Shown here in pieces: positions 35,445 to 44,469 of a DNA stretch of 64,000 nt; positions within the stretch are counted from its first letter, which is position 1; each line of letters opens with the position of its first letter. Location of the stretch: the NCBI GenBank assembly GCA_000403315.2, contig KE159636.1:458313-522312 (forward strand), written 5' to 3'. Both the position numbers and the translations under genes were made by a program. The notes under the pieces are model-generated. The model saw only the letters and a program-made list of their open reading frames with translations, had not been told where the DNA came from and searched no databases. Source of the stretch: Lachnospiraceae bacterium A2 (lineage in GTDB: Bacteria; Bacillota; Clostridia; Lachnospirales; Lachnospiraceae).

Positions 35445-36386
35445 ATGAGAATACAACGTTTAATTGGTTTAATATGCGTTCTTGCTGATGTTGACAAAAT
35501 AACAGTTCAAGAATTGGCAGACCGTTTTGAGGTTTCTAAAAGGACTATTTTTCGTGATTTAGATACACTAAATCTTGCCGGGATACCCATAATTTCCTAT
35601 CCGGGAATCGGTGGTGGTATTTCAGTCATTGAGGGATATAAAATAGATAAAAAGATTTTATCGACTGATGATACAAGGAAAATATTTACAGCATTAAAAG
35701 GACTGAAAAGTATTGACAATGACATCTCTGTTAATAGTTTAATTGCAAAGCTAATACCAGAGAAAGAAACTGATATTTTTTCACAAAGCGAATATGTTAT
35801 CAATTTTTCTGCATGGTTTGAGGACAGCATAATACATGAAAAGGCAATCGCACTACACAAAGCAATATGTAACAGTCATTGTGTTTTGCTTGATTATGTA
35901 TCAAGAAATTCAAGAGAAAAAAGATTTGTAGAGCCATATAAATTGATTTTTAAACAATCAGACTGGTATCTATATGCTTTTTGCAGGAATAGAAATGATT
36001 TTCGGTTGTTCAAACTTAGACGTATCATTTCCTATGAAGTTTTGGAGGATAGTTTTGAGCAACGACAGATAGGTAATATTCAGCTTGAAAAAGATTATGC
36101 GAATAATCTTTTTTCAAAGCGGAATAAAAGAGGTTCTATAAAAGTTGTATTGGAGTATGACAAAAAAGACGAATTTGAGATTACACAGAAAATAGACGCT
36201 TCATTTTTTCAAGAAATCAACAGTCAGACAGATACAGGACTTATATGTTTCTATACATCAAGCCTATCGTCTGTCAGCAATCTAGTCTTTGGAATGTTAG
36301 ACAAGGTGCGAGTGGTTTCACCGCCGGAACTTTATAATGACATAAAATGTCGATTGAAAATTGCACATGGATTTTATAAAGGGTGA
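35445..36386 (+). CDS. HTH/WYL-domain transcriptional regulator
   Basis: 313 residues. N-terminal HTH_11 (ITVQELADRFEVSKRTIFRDLDTL) and a WYL domain in the second half (EPYKLIFKQSDWYLYAFCRNRNDFRLFKLRRI). The AT-rich base composition differs from the GC-richer transfer genes around it and marks cargo. It is followed by a DJ-1/PfpI gene that it may regulate. Confidence 0.85.
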   Translation: MRIQRLIGLICVLADVDKITVQELADRFEVSKRTIFRDLDTLNLAGIPIISYPGIGGGISVIEGYKIDKKILSTDDTRKIFTALKGLKSIDNDISVNSLIAKLIPEKETDIFSQSEYVINFSAWFEDSIIHEKAIALHKAICNSHCVLLDYVSRNSREKRFVEPYKLIFKQSDWYLYAFCRNRNDFRLFKLRRIISYEVLEDSFEQRQIGNIQLEKDYANNLFSKRNKRGSIKVVLEYDKKDEFEITQKIDASFFQEINSQTDTGLICFYTSSLSSVSNLVFGMLDKVRVVSPPELYNDIKCRLKIAHGFYKG

Positions 36387-36436
36387 CACATTAGCTGTCA
36401 CCTTTTGTATTGTACAATAAGCTGCGAAAGGTGGTA

Positions 36437-37018
36437 ATGAAAATGAAAAAAGAAATTTTAGTTTTTATCTTCAATGGATATGCGGACTGGGAGCCTGCAT
36501 ATGTGTGCGCTGAATTAAATTCCTCTGATACAGATTATATTGTGAGGACAATCAGCCTTGACAAGAATCCCAAAGTTTCAATGGGAGGCTTTCACGTTTT
36601 GCCTGATTATGCCGTGGACGACTACCCCACAAAATTTAGCCTGTTGATTTTGGCTGGTGGGAACGCATGGGCAGAACAGAAAAACAATGATGTTTTTCCC
36701 CTTGTTGAATATGCGGTTAAAAATCATATTCCAGTTGGGGCAATCTGTAACGCTGTAAACTTTATGGCAGAAAATGGCTTTCTGAATGAAATTAAGCACT
36801 CCGGGAATACCCTTGAATTTATGAAATCACAAGCACCACATTACAAGGGCGATAAGAATTTTTTAGAGGAGCAAGCTGTTTGTGACGCAAATATTATTAC
36901 TGCTAATGGTTCAGGTACTTTAGAATTTGCGAGGAAAATCTTAACGTTACTGAACGCAAAATCAGAACAGGCTATCACGGATTGGTATAACCTCAATAAG
37001 TTTGGTTTTTATCAATAA
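36437..37018 (+). CDS. DJ-1/PfpI-family protein
   Basis: About 193 residues. Rossmann-like LVFIFNGYADWEPAYVCAELN start, the LILAGGNAW block and the nucleophile-elbow cysteine in VGAICNAVNF, then SGTLEFARKIL. Related to glutamine-amidotransferase-like DJ-1/PfpI proteins (protease, deglycase or stress functions in the family; activity here unknown). RBS AAAGGTGG. Short gap after the WYL regulator, both AT-rich. Confidence 0.82.
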   Translation: MKMKKEILVFIFNGYADWEPAYVCAELNSSDTDYIVRTISLDKNPKVSMGGFHVLPDYAVDDYPTKFSLLILAGGNAWAEQKNNDVFPLVEYAVKNHIPVGAICNAVNFMAENGFLNEIKHSGNTLEFMKSQAPHYKGDKNFLEEQAVCDANIITANGSGTLEFARKILTLLNAKSEQAITDWYNLNKFGFYQ

Positions 37019-37067
37019 AGGCAACATCTAACAATGTTCCCCATGTGGGAGAAAGGAGGATTTTTCT

Positions 37068-37511
37068 ATGGCTTGCACAGAAGCATACAAAGAACATATC
37101 GTGTATTCTTTCAACGCCTTTTGCAAAGTTGTCATACGCTATGCCGCTATCAACGCATGGCGCGACAGGAACAGGCGGCGGCAAAAAGAAATATCCTTTG
37201 AATACCTCACAGAAGAAAAGTTCTACCCTCTAAGCACATCAGACGAATTTCTCAAATCACCCTACGAACAATACCCCGTTACGATATGCGGTCAGACAAT
37301 CATACTCACCAATGGGGAGCTTGCTGCCGCCCTGCTATCTCTGCCGGAGAAAAAGAGGGAAATCATTTACCTTTACTTTTTCGGGAATTACACACAGCAG
37401 GAAATCGCGGATTTATACGGGCAATGCAAGAGTACGGCATGGCATTATATCCACAGTGCATTACAGATGTTGCAGGAGGAAATGGAGGTGCTTTTACATG
37501 GGGAATCCTAA
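37068..37511 (+). CDS. sigma-like factor of IME1
   Basis: 147 residues, intact homologue of the frameshifted copy at 58495-58952. AFCKVVIRYAAINAWRD at the N-terminus, CGQTIILTNGELAAALLSLPEKKREIIYLYFF in the middle, and a sigma-4-like HTH NYTQQEIADLYGQCKSTAWHYIHSALQ at the end. RBS GAAAGGAGG. It overlaps the next gene by 14 bases. Confidence 0.8.
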   Translation: MACTEAYKEHIVYSFNAFCKVVIRYAAINAWRDRNRRRQKEISFEYLTEEKFYPLSTSDEFLKSPYEQYPVTICGQTIILTNGELAAALLSLPEKKREIIYLYFFGNYTQQEIADLYGQCKSTAWHYIHSALQMLQEEMEVLLHGES

Positions 37512-37698
37512 CCTTATACCGTATGAAACCATTGTCCGGGCGACCAGCGGAGAGCCGGAAGCCGTGGACGAGGTTTTACGGCATTACAGCAAGAGAATCC
37601 GCTTTGCCGCCCTTGAAAACGGACACGTCAACATAGACACCGAGGACAGCATAAAACAGCGGCTTATCACTGCCCTGTTCCAGTTCCGTTTTGACTGA
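37498..37698 (+). CDS. conjugative-transposon HTH protein of IME1
   Basis: 66 residues, MGNPNLIPYETIVRATSGEP and onward to LITALFQFRFD. Same family as 24464 and 58924. RBS GGAGG inside the end of the sigma-like gene. Confidence 0.75.
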   Translation: MGNPNLIPYETIVRATSGEPEAVDEVLRHYSKRIRFAALENGHVNIDTEDSIKQRLITALFQFRFD

Positions 37699-37718
37699 AA
37701 AGGACTGCATAACGGGAG

Positions 37719-38147
37719 GTGGTATTTGTCGGGAAAATAGTCATGCTTACATTCAGCGACACCGAAGAAAAAGCGGTTGAGAAAGTCATAGCCGCCCTTG
37801 CCGATATGATACCGCTGGAAGCCATACAGCCGCCCCACTCCCCGGCGCTTATTTTTCCGGGATTGGAAATCAGATTACACCAACGCCGGGTATTAAAAGA
37901 CGGCACGGACATTTACCTCACCCGTCTGGAATACGGCGCACTCTGTTACCTTGCCGCCAGTCCGGGGAGGGTATTCACAAAAGCGCAAATCTTTGAAGCC
38001 GTGTGGAGCATGGAAAGCGAAAGCTGCCAGTCAAACGTGGCAAATGTGATATGCAATCTACGGAAAAAGATAGAGCCGGACAGCCGCCGCCCCACCTACA
38101 TAAAGACCGTTTTAGGCATAGGCTACAAGTTTACTTCCGGGGAATAG
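37719..38147 (+). CDS. OmpR-type winged-helix protein of IME1
   Basis: About 142 residues, no receiver aspartate domain. The C-terminal two thirds form an OmpR/PhoB DNA-binding fold: LTRLEYGALCYLAASPGRVFTKAQIFEAVW, then SNVANVICNLRKKIEPD and IKTVLGIGYKF. The GTG start is shared with the IME3 copy at 59142; an ATG at 37743 is an alternative. It likely regulates transfer or excision genes. Confidence 0.75.
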   Translation: MVFVGKIVMLTFSDTEEKAVEKVIAALADMIPLEAIQPPHSPALIFPGLEIRLHQRRVLKDGTDIYLTRLEYGALCYLAASPGRVFTKAQIFEAVWSMESESCQSNVANVICNLRKKIEPDSRRPTYIKTVLGIGYKFTSGE

Positions 38148-38180
38148 CAACAGGATAACCGCCGCTATTGGCGAAGATAC

Positions 38181-38217
38181 GAAACAGGAAATCAAGGAAA
38201 AAGGTTTCCTGTTTTTT
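38181..38217 (+). terminator. Rho-independent terminator before the oriT-like site
   Basis: AAACAGGAAA (38181-38190) pairs with TTTCCTGTTT (38204-38213), then T's. The same structure is at 60960-60992 in IME3. Confidence 0.75.
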
Positions 38218-38344
38218 TGCGCCCATTTTGCTTATTTCCGGCTTTACTGTATGGGAAAATACCGCCGCAAAATTGGCAGAATCCACGTCACTCAAGCCGG
38301 GGGAAAACGGCGAAAGCCAGCACAGCGGAATCCGTCAGTTACTA

Positions 38345-38455
38345 AGAGCAAGATTCTACCACAGTACCAAATTTCGCCTACCGGCTCATTTTGTCCTATG
38401 GGAATCTTGTTGGGGTTGCCACCCCAAGCCCGCCTTTTTGCGGCTTGCGCCGCTT
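38345..38455 (+). other. candidate oriT of IME1
   Basis: About 110 bases nearly identical to 61315-61424 in IME3, while the DNA on the left side of the two copies is unrelated. It holds AGATTC...GAATCT and GGGGTTGCCACCCC inverted repeats and lies just upstream of mobC and the relaxase, the usual place of an origin of transfer. Confidence 0.6.
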
Positions 38456-38500
38456 ATAATTACCGCCGCTTTTGCAGCGAGTGAAAGGAGGTTCACAGCC

Positions 38501-38896
38501 ATGAAAAGATACAACACGCCACACCGAAGCCGGGTAATCAAGACACGCTTGACCGAGGAAGAATACGCCGAATTTTCCGAGCGTGTTTCCCTCTGCAAAA
38601 TGAGCCAAGCCGAGTTTATTCGGCAAGCCCTCATTAAGTCAAGCATACGCCCGGTTATCACTGTTTCCCCGGTCAATGATGAATTACTCTCTGCCGTTGG
38701 AAAACTTACAGCCGAATACGGGAAAATCGGCGGCAACTTGAATCAGATTGCCCGCTGTCTGAACGAGTACGGCGCACCCTATAATACCCTCTCCCAAGAG
38801 GTACGAGCCGCCATAGCGGAGCTTGCCGCCTTGAAGTTTGAAGTCTTGCAGAAAGTAGGTGAAGCCGTTGGCAACATTCAAACATATCAGCTCTAA
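38501..38896 (+). CDS. mobC: MobC-type relaxosome accessory protein (IME1)
   Basis: 131 residues. An N-terminal ribbon-helix-helix-like segment (VIKTRLTEEEYAEFSERVSLCKMSQAEFIRQAL) is followed by the MobC motif GKIGGNLNQIARCLNEYG. Binds oriT and assists the relaxase in this family. RBS AAAGGAGG. It overlaps the relaxase by 29 bases. Confidence 0.85.
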   Translation: MKRYNTPHRSRVIKTRLTEEEYAEFSERVSLCKMSQAEFIRQALIKSSIRPVITVSPVNDELLSAVGKLTAEYGKIGGNLNQIARCLNEYGAPYNTLSQEVRAAIAELAALKFEVLQKVGEAVGNIQTYQL

Positions 38897-40499
38897 AAAT
38901 GCCGATTACGGGGCGGCTGAACAGTACCTAACTTTTGAGCATGACGAGTTTACCATGAAGCCCACGCTTGATAAAAATGGGCGGCTTCTCCCCCGTGACG
39001 ATTACCGCATTTCCTCTCTGAATTGTGGTGATGAAGATTTTGCAATCGCCTGTATGCGCTCCAATCTTCGATACGGCAAGAACCAAAAGCGGGAGGACGT
39101 AAAGAGCCACCATTACATTATCAGTTTTGACCCCCGTGACGCACCAGACAACGGCTTGACCGTAGACCGGGCGCAGGCATTGGGCGAGGAATTTTGCAAG
39201 ACGCATTTCCCCGGACATCAAGCGTTGGTATGCACCCACCCAGACGGGCATAACCACAGCGGAAATATCCATGTGCATATCGTCATAAACAGCTTGCGGA
39301 TTGCAGAAGTGCCGCTATTGCCCTACATGGAAAGACCAGCGGACACAAGGGAGGGCTGCAAGCACCGCTGTACGGACGCAGCTATGGAGTATTTCAAAGC
39401 GGAAGTCATGGAGATGTGCCACCGGGAAAACCTCTATCAGATTGATTTACTTCACGGGAGCAAGAACCGCATTACCGAGCGTGAGTATTGGGCGAAACGG
39501 AAAGGACAAGCCGCACTGGATAAAGGGAACGCTTCCCAAGCTGTCACAGGAGAGCCGCCCAAGCAGACCAAGTTTGAAACCGACAAGGAGAAACTACGGC
39601 GCACAATCCGAGCCGCCCTGTCCTCTGCTATCTCTTTTGAGGACTTCTCCGGGAAACTGCTACAACAGGGCGTGACCGTCAAGGAGAGCCGGGGGCGGCT
39701 ATCCTATCTCACGCCGGACAGGACGAAGCCCATCACCGCCCGGAAATTAGGTGATGATTTTGACCGTGCCGCCGTGCTGGAAACACTCACCATAAACGCA
39801 CAGAACGCCGCCAGAGCCGCCGAAACGCCCCTACCCCAACAGGAATACCCCCGCAGCATAAAAGACCGCTTACAGCGCAACAAAGCCGCCATAAACGCCC
39901 CGAAAAATGACGGAGTACAACGCATGGTAGACATAGCCGCCAAGAGAGCCGAGGGCAAGGGGCGGGGCTATGAAAAGTGGGCGACCTTGCACAACTTGAA
40001 GCAAATGGCGGCTACCATGAGCGTTTACGAGGAATCCGGCTTTTCTTCCCCGGAAGAACTGGAAGCCGCCCTTGCCGCCGCCAGTGCGGAACTATCGAGC
40101 GTCCATGCCAAACTGAAAGCCGTGGAAAGCACTTTACGGGAGAAAAAGGACTTGCAGAAACAGCTATTGGCGTACATCAAGACCAAGCCCGCCCGTGACG
40201 GGCTGAAAGCACAGAAAACAGAGAAAGCCCGCAAAAGCTACCGGGAGCAGCACGAAAGCGATTTTATCATAGCCGAAGCTGCCACCCGGTATTTTAAGGC
40301 ACAGGGAATCCAAAAGCTGCCAGCGTCCAAAGCCCTACAAGCAGAGATTGAGCAGCTTATGAGGGAAAAGAACAGCCTTTACAACGAGTACCGGGAAAAG
40401 AGGGAGAAAACAAAGGAATTGCAGACCGTAAAGGGCAACATTGAGCAGATTTTAAGGCGCGAGCCAGAGCGCGGAAAGGGGCGGGAAAATGAACGGTAA
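38868..40499 (+). CDS. relaxase/mobilization nuclease (IME1)
   Basis: 543 residues from a TTG at 38868 (MATFKHISSKNADYGAAEQY). Relaxase/VirD2-like domain with a KSHHYIISFDPRDAPD segment and the metal-binding histidine motif HPDGHNHSGNIHVHIVINS near residue 130. The C-terminal half is helical and coiled. It nicks oriT to start mobilization and relies on a helper coupling protein. It is about 95 percent like the IME3 copy at 61905. Confidence 0.9.
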   Translation: MATFKHISSKNADYGAAEQYLTFEHDEFTMKPTLDKNGRLLPRDDYRISSLNCGDEDFAIACMRSNLRYGKNQKREDVKSHHYIISFDPRDAPDNGLTVDRAQALGEEFCKTHFPGHQALVCTHPDGHNHSGNIHVHIVINSLRIAEVPLLPYMERPADTREGCKHRCTDAAMEYFKAEVMEMCHRENLYQIDLLHGSKNRITEREYWAKRKGQAALDKGNASQAVTGEPPKQTKFETDKEKLRRTIRAALSSAISFEDFSGKLLQQGVTVKESRGRLSYLTPDRTKPITARKLGDDFDRAAVLETLTINAQNAARAAETPLPQQEYPRSIKDRLQRNKAAINAPKNDGVQRMVDIAAKRAEGKGRGYEKWATLHNLKQMAATMSVYEESGFSSPEELEAALAAASAELSSVHAKLKAVESTLREKKDLQKQLLAYIKTKPARDGLKAQKTEKARKSYREQHESDFIIAEAATRYFKAQGIQKLPASKALQAEIEQLMREKNSLYNEYREKREKTKELQTVKGNIEQILRREPERGKGRENER

Positions 40500-40861
40500 A
40501 CGCCCCTACATGGACTACCCACAGTACAGAGCCGCCCGCCGCCTTGTGCATGAGTGCTGTAACTATGATAACGGCAACTGCCTTGTGCTGGATAACGGCG
40601 AGCCTTGTGTATGTGTGCAAAGTATCAGCTATTCGCTTCACTGCCGCCGTACTTCCCCTTGACTGGAAACTGGAAGCCGCCCTACTCCACCGGGCAGAAC
40701 TGAAACGCTGTACCGAGTGCGGCGGTCAGTTTCTCCCAAAATCCAACCGGGGGAAATACTGCCCCGATTGTGCCGGACGCATGAAAAGAACCAGAGCCGC
40801 ACAGCGCAAGCGGAAACAGAGGGGGAAATGTCACGCTTTAGAAAACACAGAATCCCCGTAA
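40489..40861 (+). pseudogene. Cys-rich VLP protein gene, frameshifted by a 14-bp deletion
   Basis: Homologue of the intact gene at 63526-63912. The frame is good to VQSISYSLHCRR and then stops early. The IME3 copy has 14 extra bases at this point, between repeats of TGCCGC. The rest of the protein (AAVLPLDWKLEAALLHRAE...CTECGGQFLPKSNRGKYCPDC) is found in another frame to 40861. The gene is probably nonfunctional. Confidence 0.8.
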
Positions 40862-40934
40862 ATCAAGACTTCCCGGCTACTGCTCAACGGGTATGCGGTA
40901 CATTTATCCTTTACCCCCAAAAAAGCCGTTTTAA

Positions 40935-41711
40935 ATGCGTAACAGAAGCCACAGACAGGAGGTGAAAACCATAACCGAATACATTACAGCCAACACCACA
41001 ATGCCGCCCTTTTTCCCCTATCCCCGATTTCTGCTGAAAATGGACTTGTCACAGACTGCAAAGCTGCTCTATGCGCTGCTCCTTGACCGTTCCACCCTCT
41101 CACAGAAGAACGGCTGGCAGGACAATGAGGGCAGGACGTATATTGTCTACCCCATAGCAGAGATAGCGGAAATACTGGATAAAAGCACCATGACAATACA
41201 GAACTCCCTAAAAGAACTGGATATTGCCGGGCTTTTAGAGAGGGAACGCCGGGGATTTTCCGCGCCGAACCGCCTTTATGTGAAAGTGCCAGAAGTAGTA
41301 AAGGTTTCTTTAGATATGACACAAAGAAATCTTGATGTCAGTCCTAAAGAAAACTGTACATCAGACACAAAGAAAACTTTACCTATGATACAAAGAAAAC
41401 TTTACCCTAACCAACTAAATATAAACAAACTAAAAGAGAGCCAACGAATGGGAGCGAGTGGAGAGCCGCCCGCGCCCTATGGCAAATACCAGAATGTTTT
41501 CCTCACTGAAAGCGAATATGCGGAGCTGAAGCAGGAATACCCGGGCTGCCTTGAACGGCTTATCGAGGAAATGAGCCGGTATATTGCTTCCAGCGGGAAT
41601 GACTATGTAAGCCATGCCGCCACGCTTTACAGGTGGGCGGACAGGGAGAAAAAGGAGAACCCGAAAAAGGGAATCCCCGATTATTCTTTCAAAGAGGGCG
41701 AGAGCCTTTGA
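40935..41711 (+). CDS. replication initiator-like winged-helix protein (IME1)
   Basis: About 250 residues. MPPFFPYPRFLLKMDLSQTAKLLYALLLDRSTLS and STMTIQNSLKELDIAGLLERER form a RepA_N-type winged helix; the C-terminal region (LIEEMSRYIASSGNDYVSHAATLYRW) resembles DUF6017/DnaD-like ends. The start is uncertain: GTG 40962 lies inside the AGGAGGTG site, so a start at 40935 or about 41001 is also possible. With the DnaC-like gene it suggests replication of the excised form. Confidence 0.75.
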   Translation: MRNRSHRQEVKTITEYITANTTMPPFFPYPRFLLKMDLSQTAKLLYALLLDRSTLSQKNGWQDNEGRTYIVYPIAEIAEILDKSTMTIQNSLKELDIAGLLERERRGFSAPNRLYVKVPEVVKVSLDMTQRNLDVSPKENCTSDTKKTLPMIQRKLYPNQLNINKLKESQRMGASGEPPAPYGKYQNVFLTESEYAELKQEYPGCLERLIEEMSRYIASSGNDYVSHAATLYRWADREKKENPKKGIPDYSFKEGESL

Positions 41712-41775
41712 CAGCGGAGATAAAACGCCCCGTAAACAGGGCGTGAATAAGACCATGAACAAGGAGGACGATTTT

Positions 41776-42627
41776 ATGTGTGATTATGATAACGCCATTT
41801 TCCGGCTTGCCACAGAAACAGAGCCAGAGCCGGAGGACTACACAGGCGAGGACGGGCTTTTATATTGCGGGAGCTGCCGCCAGCCCAAAGAAGCCTATTT
41901 CACCGAGGGAAAGGGGCTTTTCGGACGTGACCGACACCCGAAAGAATGTGACTGCCAGCGCAAACGCCGGGAAAAGCAGGAAGCCGCCGACCGGGAGCGC
42001 AAGCACCGCGACACCGTGGAAGAACTGAAACGCCGGGGATTTTCCAACGCCGCCATGCGCCAGTGGACTTTTGGAAATGACAACGGCAAATGCCCCCAAA
42101 TGGATAAGGCTTTATTCTATGCGGCGAACTGGGAGGAAATGAAAGCGGAAAATATCGGCTATCTGCTATGGGGCAAGGTAGGCACAGGCAAGAGCTATTT
42201 TGCCGGGTGTATCGCCAACGCCCTTATGGAGCGTGAGATTTCCGTGTGCATGACGAATTTTGCCTTGATACTCAATGACCTTGCCGCCAGCTACAAGGGC
42301 AGGAACGAATACATAGACCGCCTTTGCCGCTTCCCTCTGCTTATCCTTGACGATTTCGGCATGGAGCGCGGCACGGAATACGGGCTTGAACAGGTTTACA
42401 ACGTGGTTGACAGCCGATACCGAAGCCGGAAGCCGCTGATTGTCACAACGAATTTGACGCTGGAGGAATTACAGCACCCGGAGGACACCGCCCATGCCCG
42501 GATTTATGACCGTCTGCTTGAAATGTGCTGCCCGGTATTCTTCACCGGGGAAAATATCAGAAAATCCACAGCACAGGGGAAAATGGAACGGTTAAAAGGA
42601 CTGATGAACGGAAAGGAGAGCCTATGA
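41776..42627 (+). CDS. DnaC/IstB-like ATPase, helicase loader (IME1)
   Basis: 283 residues. An N-terminal zinc ribbon (CGSCRQPKEAYF...CDCQRKR) is followed by an AAA+ domain with Walker A LLWGKVGTGKSYFAG and Walker B LLILDDFGMERGTEYG. Resembles DnaC helicase loaders carried by mobilizable elements. The ATG at 41776 has AAGGAGG eight bases upstream. Its stop overlaps the TnpW-type start (ATGA). Confidence 0.85.
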   Translation: MCDYDNAIFRLATETEPEPEDYTGEDGLLYCGSCRQPKEAYFTEGKGLFGRDRHPKECDCQRKRREKQEAADRERKHRDTVEELKRRGFSNAAMRQWTFGNDNGKCPQMDKALFYAANWEEMKAENIGYLLWGKVGTGKSYFAGCIANALMEREISVCMTNFALILNDLAASYKGRNEYIDRLCRFPLLILDDFGMERGTEYGLEQVYNVVDSRYRSRKPLIVTTNLTLEELQHPEDTAHARIYDRLLEMCCPVFFTGENIRKSTAQGKMERLKGLMNGKESL

Positions 42628-42809
42628 ACCATGACACCAGCAAGACCAGCCGCACCGCCGCCCCTCTGGATGCGAAGCCCGACCTTGTGAAGCGGATAGG
42701 GAATACCACCTTTGACATACATATCCATTTCAGCGAAACAAGCCGGGAAACCTTTACGGACAAGGTAGTGCGGCTTATTGAGAATGACAAGGACAGTGTA
42801 ACCAACTGA
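42624..42809 (+). CDS. TnpW-type transposon-encoded protein (IME1)
   Basis: 61 residues ending RIGNTTFDIHIHFSETSRET and DKVVRLIEND. Similar to 18144-18344. It is the last gene before the right end of IME1. Role unknown. Confidence 0.65.
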   Translation: MNHDTSKTSRTAAPLDAKPDLVKRIGNTTFDIHIHFSETSRETFTDKVVRLIENDKDSVTN

Positions 42810-42830
42810 AAAGAAGATACACTTTTTCTT

Positions 42831-42848
42831 GTTCCCTACTTGACATTA
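42831..42848 (+). promoter_or_regulatory. IME1 right end with -35 box
   Basis: GTTCCCTACTTGACATTA immediately before the resumed virD4 codons. GTTCCCTACTTGACA also occurs at 18752-18766. TTGACA (42840-42845) is placed to join the left-end TATAAT in the circular form. Confidence 0.6.
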
Positions 42849-43844
42849 CCAAAAGGCACTGTCCTGATCGAGTGCGGAAAGATGCTCCAACGGGGCGCGC
42901 CCAGGCTGGATAAGGACGGAAAGCCCATGAAGGACAAGAACGGCAAAACCATCTATGAACCGTACCGGATCAAGGTGCTGAATACCATCAACTTCAAAAA
43001 ATCCATGAAATACAATCCTTTCGCCTATATCCACAGCGAAAAGGACATTTTGAAGCTGGTGACAACCCTGATTGCCAATACCAAGGGCGAGGGGAAAGCC
43101 GGTGACGATTTTTGGGTCAAAGCGGAAACGCTGCTGTACTGCGCCCTGATTGGATATATCCACTATGAGGCCCCGGTGGAGGAACAGAACTTCTCCACCC
43201 TGATTGAGTTTATTAACGCGATGGAGGTCCGGGAGGACGATGAGGAATACAAAAACCCCGTTGACCTGATGTTTGACGCGCTGGAATCCGAGAAGCTCAA
43301 CCATTTTGCGGTGCGGCAGTACAAAAAATATAAGCTGGCGGCGGGCAAAACCGCGAAGTCGATTCTGATTTCCTGCGGCGCGCGGCTGGCGGTATTTGAT
43401 ATTGCCGAGCTGCGGGAGGTCACAGCCTATGATGAGCTGGAACTGGACACCCTGGGGGACAAAAAAACCGCCTTATTTCTCATTATGAGCGATACCGATG
43501 ACAGCTTTAACTTCCTGATTTCCATGTGCTATACCCAGCTGTTTAATCTGCTCTGTGAAAAAGCGGACGATGTGTACGGCGGCAGGCTCCCGGTCCATGT
43601 GCGCTGCCTGATTGACGAGTGCGCCAACATCGGGCAGATTCCAAAGCTGGAAAAGCTGGTAGCCACCATCCGAAGCCGGGAGATTTCCGCCTGTCTGGTA
43701 TTGCAGGCGCAGTCCCAGTTAAAGGCCATCTACAAGGACAACGCCGACACCATCATCGGAAATATGGACACTTCCATCTTTCTGGGCGGCAAAGAACCCA
43801 CCACCTTAAAGGAGTTAGCCGCCGCCCTGGGAAAAGAAACTATT
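42849..43844 (+). pseudogene. virD4/traG, piece 2 of 4
   Basis: Central 330 codons of the coupling protein: PKGTVLIECGK to ALGKETI. It includes the all-alpha domain and Walker B in VRCLIDECANIGQIPKLEKL, and the AQSQLKAIYKD segment. The frame is intact, and it ends exactly where the group II intron begins with GTGCG. Confidence 0.9.
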
Positions 43845-44469
43845 GTGCGCCCGTTAGGGTGTATGCCATAAACCGCCTTTAGCAAGCAGTAGACAAAGAT
43901 ATCAAAGAAAGGAAGGTGAAAAATTTACTGTCTATCATTCCACGACTTATCCGTGAGGGGAAACCCTCTGGGGAGTGTAGCATGTCGTTGTTATAGTTAT
44001 TACGGCTATAACGGGCATAGAATGGCGTAATCTTCTAACCGCTGTTTTATGCAGGGATGAAAATCCGTGTATGAGGATGAAAGCTAAACTGCTTGATTGG
44101 CAGCCGGAGCCTGGGAGTATCTGGCCTACGTGCGAAAGAAGATGAAACGCACGGTGCTTTGGCGGCTGTCGCTCGATAGTCGGCAGGCGTGGGATATCCA
44201 AAGCAAGGCAAGCCTTAGATTAGGTTGAACGGCGAACGCCACATATCTACAAAGATTACCGGCAACACGGAACGCTATGTATGGCATATGCTACCGGGGA
44301 TGACCTAAACCCGCCCATTTGCGGGCATGGTTACACAGCTCCCATAGTAGCCCGTGGACTCTGGATTTACAGGGATAGCCGTAAAAACGGAAGCGGGAGA
44401 GCCGCCCACATGACGAAGGGGAGCAGTATGTCTTTAATACAAATAAGAAAGGAAGGTGCGTGAGGCATC

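Larger units (their letters stand above)
30955..42853. mobile_element. IME1: mobilizable element with large serine recombinase, 11.9 kb
   Basis: Bounded by the broken virD4 codons and by a shared CCAAA at 30950-30954 and 42849-42853, only one copy of which belongs to intact virD4. Order: left end with TATAAT, IS1182-like insertion, recombinase, 203-bp palindrome, WYL regulator, DJ-1 protein, sigma-like, HTH, winged helix, oriT-like site, mobC, relaxase, broken VLP gene, RepA-like, DnaC-like, TnpW-type, right end with TTGACA. The layout resembles Tn4451-type elements. Exact crossover bases are not determined. Confidence 0.88.
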
